Assembly: GCA_947090385.1 (NCBI GenBank)
Contig: CAMUNZ010000021.1
Coordinates: forward strand, 1-18,374
Direction: 5' to 3'
DNA: 18,374 bases
DNA from: an uncultured Campylobacter sp.
GTDB taxonomy: Bacteria > Campylobacterota > Campylobacteria > Campylobacterales > Campylobacteraceae
Positions 15,099 through 18,374 of this stretch are shown here, one piece after another; position 1 is the stretch's first letter, and every line of letters starts with the position of its first letter. Both the position numbers and the translations under genes were made by a program. The notes below the pieces were generated by a model, which was not told the origin of the DNA, made no database searches, and worked only from the letters and a program-made list of their open reading frames with translations.

Positions 15099-15737
15099 AT
15101 GAAAAAACTTTTTCTTTCTTTATCGTTACTTGCTAGTTTTGCATTCGCAAGTAATGAATTTAGTATTGACGTAGGAACAAACAAGTCGTCTTTAGAAAAT
15201 AAAGCAAAATTTGGAAAAAAAGAGCAAAATTTACATAAAGTAGATTTTGGATATAACTATATCAATAGCGATTTTTTAGTAAAAACTAAAGTCGGCGTTG
15301 GAACTGGTCATATAGATGATAATTTTGATCTAAATTTTTGGGAATTTGAAGGCTTATTTGGGTTTGAGTATGGCGATCAAAATAAACTTAGAATTTTACC
15401 AGTCGGTCTTGGATTTTTAGCTTATGATGATAGCGATGATGAACTTGATATAGTTTATTATAAATTAGGCGTAGATTCTATAAATAGTTACGGCAAATTT
15501 GACTTAAATTTGGGCGCTGCGTATCAATTTACTATAAACAATAAAGAAACTTATAAAGGCGAGAAATTCAAACCAAAAGGCTATGAAGTTTATATCGGTG
15601 GAGATTATAAATTAACCGATTCAATTAGCGCTGGCGTGACTTTTAAATATTTTGACGTAAAAGCAAACAATACATATTTAAAATATGGTCTTAAAGACGG
15701 ACTTTCTGTCATGGCTGGATTGAAATTTAAATTCTAA
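15099..15737 (+). CDS. Small outer-membrane beta-barrel protein
   Basis: A 212-residue exported protein. The signal peptide (about 1-17, ending AFA before SN) precedes a mature part of about 195 residues. This shows alternating hydrophobic/polar strands such as KVDFGYNYI, FLVKTKVGVGTG, FEGLFGFEYG, KFDLNLGAAYQF and YEVYIGGDYKL. The chain ends in LKFKF, the terminal aromatic expected for assembly by the Bam complex. Strand content suggests an 8- to 10-stranded barrel, loosely like YfaZ or OmpX/OmpW-type proteins. An acidic loop YDDSDDELD (109-117) could face outward. The cargo or function is unknown. It has a strong ribosome binding site and stands alone between dcuB and the convergent DUF4197 gene. 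Confidence 0.78.
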   Translation: MKKLFLSLSLLASFAFASNEFSIDVGTNKSSLENKAKFGKKEQNLHKVDFGYNYINSDFLVKTKVGVGTGHIDDNFDLNFWEFEGLFGFEYGDQNKLRILPVGLGFLAYDDSDDELDIVYYKLGVDSINSYGKFDLNLGAAYQFTINNKETYKGEKFKPKGYEVYIGGDYKLTDSISAGVTFKYFDVKANNTYLKYGLKDGLSVMAGLKFKF

Positions 15738-15745
15738 ATCTCAAA

Positions 15746-15776
15746 TGGATTTTGTTCAGCATTTAAACAAAATCCA
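15746..15776. terminator. Convergent hairpin between the OMP and DUF4197 genes
   Basis: TGGATTTTGTT (15746-15756) pairs perfectly over 11 bp with AACAAAATCCA (15766-15776) around a nine-base loop CAGCATTTA. It sits in the 42-base gap between two convergent genes. No long T run follows directly on either strand, so strength is uncertain, but placement favours a shared two-way terminator. Confidence 0.65.
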
Positions 15777-15779
15777 AAG

Positions 15780-16451
15780 TTATTTTCCAAAAATTTTTCC
15801 TATTGTTTTTGATATAGAATTATCACGCAAAGATTTTTCTTTATCTTGCATAACATTAAAAAGCCCATCCAAGGTTTTTCTTGTGATATAAGCATTTAAA
15901 TCTTCATCGTCAAATGCATTATTGCTAAATTGATTTAAAATTTTCTTCGCATTTTTTACATTTTGAGAATTTTTGATATAAGAATTTAATCCATTGTAAG
16001 CAGTTGCAAATCTATTTTTACTCATCATCTCAGATATTATCGGAGAAAAAACTTTATTTAATTGTTTTGACGAATTTTTTTGCAAAAATTGCGTAAAACT
16101 TCCACCTTGGATTATTTTTTTAACATCATTTTGATTCATATTTTTTATACAATTTTTAAATACATTTGCCGCGCTAGGCACGGCTTTTGTCGCCGCTTCG
16201 TTCATAGAAGTTATTATCTCATTTGCCCATTTTTCTCCGCCAAATTTTTTACTTAATTTCGCTGCGATTTCTAAACTCGGTGGAAGATCGATTTTTGCTA
16301 ATTGATTTTTTATAAACCCTTTTGAAAGCTCATTTACTGCTTGATTTACGGCTGAATTTACAAGAGATTTGTAATTATAATTTGTCGAAAAATTATCCAA
16401 AAATCCAGCAAAAACAAAAAATGGTAAAAATATAAATAAAAATTTCTTCAT
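15780..16451 (-). CDS. DUF4197 domain exported protein
   Basis: A 223-residue protein of unknown function. The signal peptide MKKFLFIFLPFFVFA is followed by a mostly helical DUF4197 domain. Family-like features are the NELSKGF and LPPSLEIAAKLSKKFGGE segments. MNEAATKAVPSAANVFKNCI (about 83-102) follows. Next comes MNQNDVKKIIQGG with FTQFLQ. The end is ISKTIGKIFGK. DUF4197 proteins are found as secreted or periplasmic single-domain proteins in Gram-negative bacteria, with no established role. It is the third gene of a probable minus-strand operon with pepF and the SspB-like gene, seven bases after the latter, with a weak AGGTG ribosome binding site. Only one Cys remains in the mature protein, so no internal disulfide is expected. 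Confidence 0.85.
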   Translation of the reverse strand: MKKFLFIFLPFFVFAGFLDNFSTNYNYKSLVNSAVNQAVNELSKGFIKNQLAKIDLPPSLEIAAKLSKKFGGEKWANEIITSMNEAATKAVPSAANVFKNCIKNMNQNDVKKIIQGGSFTQFLQKNSSKQLNKVFSPIISEMMSKNRFATAYNGLNSYIKNSQNVKNAKKILNQFSNNAFDDEDLNAYITRKTLDGLFNVMQDKEKSLRDNSISKTIGKIFGK

Positions 16452-16458
16452 AAAACAC

Positions 16459-16875
16459 CTACTTTTTCTTTAAAATTTTTAAATTATTTGGATTTTGTAA
16501 AAAAACATTTTTGTTGTCTATGATTTTCGGTATAGTTGGATTTATGCTTATTTGCTCTTTTTCAACATAAATTTTATTTATCGCGCAAAACGGCACCGTA
16601 ATCTTACTCAAAAAATCCATCTCACCAAAAGCGGCCTCAAAACTAAAATGATCTTTTACGATTTGCGCCGTTTCAAAACTATATCCGACAATCCCAAACG
16701 CCAAATAATCTTCGTGTAAAATTTGTTTTATATCGTCTGGCAATTTCGGATCAAAATTTGTAAATTCTTCATCTACGATGATAAAAAATTCTATATCGTT
16801 GTTTAATAAAAATTGAATTAAATTTTTATTGTGATTTGAGCAAATTTCACTAAGTTCGTCATTATCCGCAATCAT
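16459..16875 (-). CDS. SspB-like protein, candidate ClpXP adaptor
   Basis: A 138-residue acidic cytoplasmic protein with no signal peptide. From memory of the family it resembles SspB, which tethers ssrA-tagged proteins to ClpXP. The N-terminal helix NLIQFLLNNDIEFFIIVD (18-35) parallels the SspB start 'single helix then a beta strand ending in V-D'. The segment FSFEAAFGEMDF (77-88), ITVPFCAINKIYV (92-104) matches the F-x-A-x-FG ... VPF-x-AI-x-x-I pattern. After a linker (114-130) the chain ends NLKILKKK, resembling the LRVVK-type C-terminal peptide by which SspB docks on ClpX. The start ATG overlaps the pepF stop (ATGA) with GGAG upstream, so the two are co-translated. It may therefore act in protein turnover. 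The match is remote and unverified; other functions are possible. Confidence 0.55.
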   Translation of the reverse strand: MIADNDELSEICSNHNKNLIQFLLNNDIEFFIIVDEEFTNFDPKLPDDIKQILHEDYLAFGIVGYSFETAQIVKDHFSFEAAFGEMDFLSKITVPFCAINKIYVEKEQISINPTIPKIIDNKNVFLQNPNNLKILKKK

Positions 16876-18374
16876 TTTAACTCCATAAATTGATCTAAAA
16901 TTTTTTGAATTTCTCTAAGTCCTATATCCCAAAATTCTTTTTTTGTTATATCAAATCCAAATTTTTTTACCATTAATTCTGGTTTTTGCGATCCGCCAAG
17001 TGATAAAAATTCTTTATAAATTTGATTGAAATTTGCAAATCCGCTTTTATACAATCCAAAAAGTGCTATCGTAAGAAGTTGCGCAAAAGCATAAGAATAA
17101 CAATAAAATGGCGAATGTATAAAATGCGGTATATAGCTCCACCAAAATTTATAATATTTTTTTAGTTTTAAACTATCACCAAACATTTTTTGACTCTCTT
17201 CTAGCCAAATTTCGTTGATTTTTTCTAAACTTACTTCGCCTTGCAATGCATGAAATCTTCGCTCAAATGTTGTAAAATTTATTTGTCTATAAAGTGTGGC
17301 AAAAATATCTTCTAATTTTCCAGCTATTATCGATTTTTTTTCATTTTCATCTGAAATTTTTAAAAAATAATCAAACATTAACATTTCGCAAAAAACAGAC
17401 GCTGTTTCGCTTGTAGTTAATGGAGTTTGTGAATTTAAAAAACTTACTTTATAGCTTAAATATTGATGAATTGCGTGCCCTAATTCGTGCGCTATCGTAA
17501 AAACATCTCTGCGATTTTGCGTATAATTCAAAAGCACAAAAGGGTGTGAAGATTTTACGCTTGGATGCGCAAAAGCACCACTTCTTTTGTTTTGTTTTGG
17601 ATGAGAATCTATCCAGCCGTTTTCAAAAGCCATTTTCGCGATATCGCCAAAATCTTTATCAAATTCATAAAACGCTTTTAAAACTAAATCGTTAGCTTCT
17701 TCAAAACTATATTTTTTTTCATCTTGCAAAATAGGCGCATATCTATCATAATCAAAAAGCTTGTCAAATCCTAAAATTTCGCGCTTTTTTGCATAATATT
17801 TTTGTGAAATTTCAAATGAATTTTCAGTTGCTTCGATTAAACTATCTACGCTACTTTTTGAAATTTGGTTATATTCGTGCATTAAATCTTCGCTAAATTC
17901 GTAATTTCTAATCTCTTTTTTGGTTTTTAAATTTGATTTTATTTGATTATAAATAAAACATAAAAGATGAGAATTTTTCTTTAAAATTTTACTAAACTCT
18001 TTAGCTGATTTTTTTCTTATTTCTCGATTTGGATCACCAAATTTAGCTAAAATTTCCTCTTCTTTTAAAATTTCTTTGCCCATTTTGAAATCAAAATTTG
18101 CAAAACTTTCATCAAAAAGCCTTCCGAAAGCCAAAGCCCCATTTACCGAAGTTTTAAGCAAAATTTTCTCTTCTTTTAAACTAAGTTTATGTTTTTTTGT
18201 CTCTCTTAAATTTGATAAAAAATAGCTAAAATTTTCGCTGACGTTTATAAATTCCATCGCTTTTTTATCATCAAGTTCGTTAAATTCAATCTCAAAAAAC
18301 AGCAAATTTTCTCTTATTTGATTGCAAATTTCGCTAAATTTTGCATAAAATGCCCCAATAGTTAAATCTAAACT
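16872..18374 (-). CDS. pepF: Oligoendopeptidase F, M3 family (5' end outside the window)
   Basis: Cytoplasmic zinc oligopeptidase that cleaves short peptides. The frame is open to the window edge: 23 further sense codons precede the TTG at 18305, so that TTG is not the true start. 500 residues are visible, against a usual 560-600. Counting from 18305, the zinc motif HELGH is at 273-277 (in TIAHELGHAIHQYLS), with Glu300 (TTSETASVF) as the likely third ligand. Upstream GAFAHPSVKSSHPFVLLNY (243-261) and the C-terminal WWSYIPHFIHSPFYCYSYAFAQ, split around residues 388-410, are typical PepF regions. It heads a probable operon with the SspB-like and DUF4197 genes, overlapping the next gene by four bases. 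No internal stop or frameshift was seen. Confidence 0.93.
   Translation of the reverse strand, partial: SLDLTIGAFYAKFSEICNQIRENLLFFEIEFNELDDKKAMEFINVSENFSYFLSNLRETKKHKLSLKEEKILLKTSVNGALAFGRLFDESFANFDFKMGKEILKEEEILAKFGDPNREIRKKSAKEFSKILKKNSHLLCFIYNQIKSNLKTKKEIRNYEFSEDLMHEYNQISKSSVDSLIEATENSFEISQKYYAKKREILGFDKLFDYDRYAPILQDEKKYSFEEANDLVLKAFYEFDKDFGDIAKMAFENGWIDSHPKQNKRSGAFAHPSVKSSHPFVLLNYTQNRRDVFTIAHELGHAIHQYLSYKVSFLNSQTPLTTSETASVFCEMLMFDYFLKISDENEKKSIIAGKLEDIFATLYRQINFTTFERRFHALQGEVSLEKINEIWLEESQKMFGDSLKLKKYYKFWWSYIPHFIHSPFYCYSYAFAQLLTIALFGLYKSGFANFNQIYKEFLSLGGSQKPELMVKKFGFDITKKEFWDIGLREIQKILDQFMELK

Noticed and set aside
18303..18305. TTG at 18305 as the start of pepF
   Set aside because: The same frame stays open for 23 more codons to the window edge, and the family needs more N-terminal residues, so the gene is simply cut by the window.
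1..18374. CRISPR array, tRNA, rRNA, insertion sequence or prophage gene
   Set aside because: No spaced direct repeats, tRNA cloverleaf, rRNA-like sequence, transposase or integrase motif was seen. The repeated AAATTTT words are general base-composition effects.

Overview
The window looks like chromosomal DNA from the Campylobacterota, most likely the genus Campylobacter (inference). The DNA is very AT-rich and dominated by AAATTTT-type words. Promoters are of the TTTAGCTATAAT / TGnTATAAT kind. Many proteins read like campylobacterial orthologues: a periplasmic type II asparaginase, DcuB, a short NFACT protein, a DUF4197 protein and PepF. I cannot name the species. No rRNA, tRNA, CRISPR array, insertion sequence or prophage gene was seen.

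Layout. Minus strand 1-1772: leuC (leucine synthesis) followed by a 3'-truncated mobA (molybdopterin guanylylation), joined by a one-base TAGTG stop/start overlap. Plus strand 1875-8916: an NFACT/RqcH-like ribosome-rescue gene with an apparently leaderless start, then a tightly packed envelope block. That block is cdsA (phospholipid precursor), dxr (isoprenoid precursor), a GT2 glycosyltransferase, a two-part HAD protein of the capsule/LOS type, and a GT4 glycosyltransferase. The last three look like a small surface-glycan cluster tied to the cdsA-dxr transcript. Minus 8963-10771: typA/bipA with a TTG start. Plus 10868-11491: an aromatic-rich protein I do not recognise, divergent from typA.

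From 11519 to 15024 lie a secreted L-asparaginase (minus), an M48-family probable lipoprotein protease (minus) and dcuB (plus). Asparaginase would release aspartate in the periplasm, and DcuB could exchange aspartate or fumarate for succinate, so the two fit an anaerobic fumarate-respiration lifestyle. At 15099-15737 is a small outer-membrane beta-barrel protein. On the minus strand, 18374 to 15780, a probable three-gene operon holds pepF (5' end outside the window), a 138-residue protein resembling an SspB-type ClpXP adaptor, and a DUF4197 exported protein.

Convergent gene pairs are separated by perfect or near-perfect inverted repeats that can serve both strands. Divergent pairs carry recognisable -10 elements on each strand. 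The most interesting candidate is the SspB-like protein. Others are the glycan cluster, the leaderless NFACT gene with an altered DR motif, and the unknown aromatic-rich gene.
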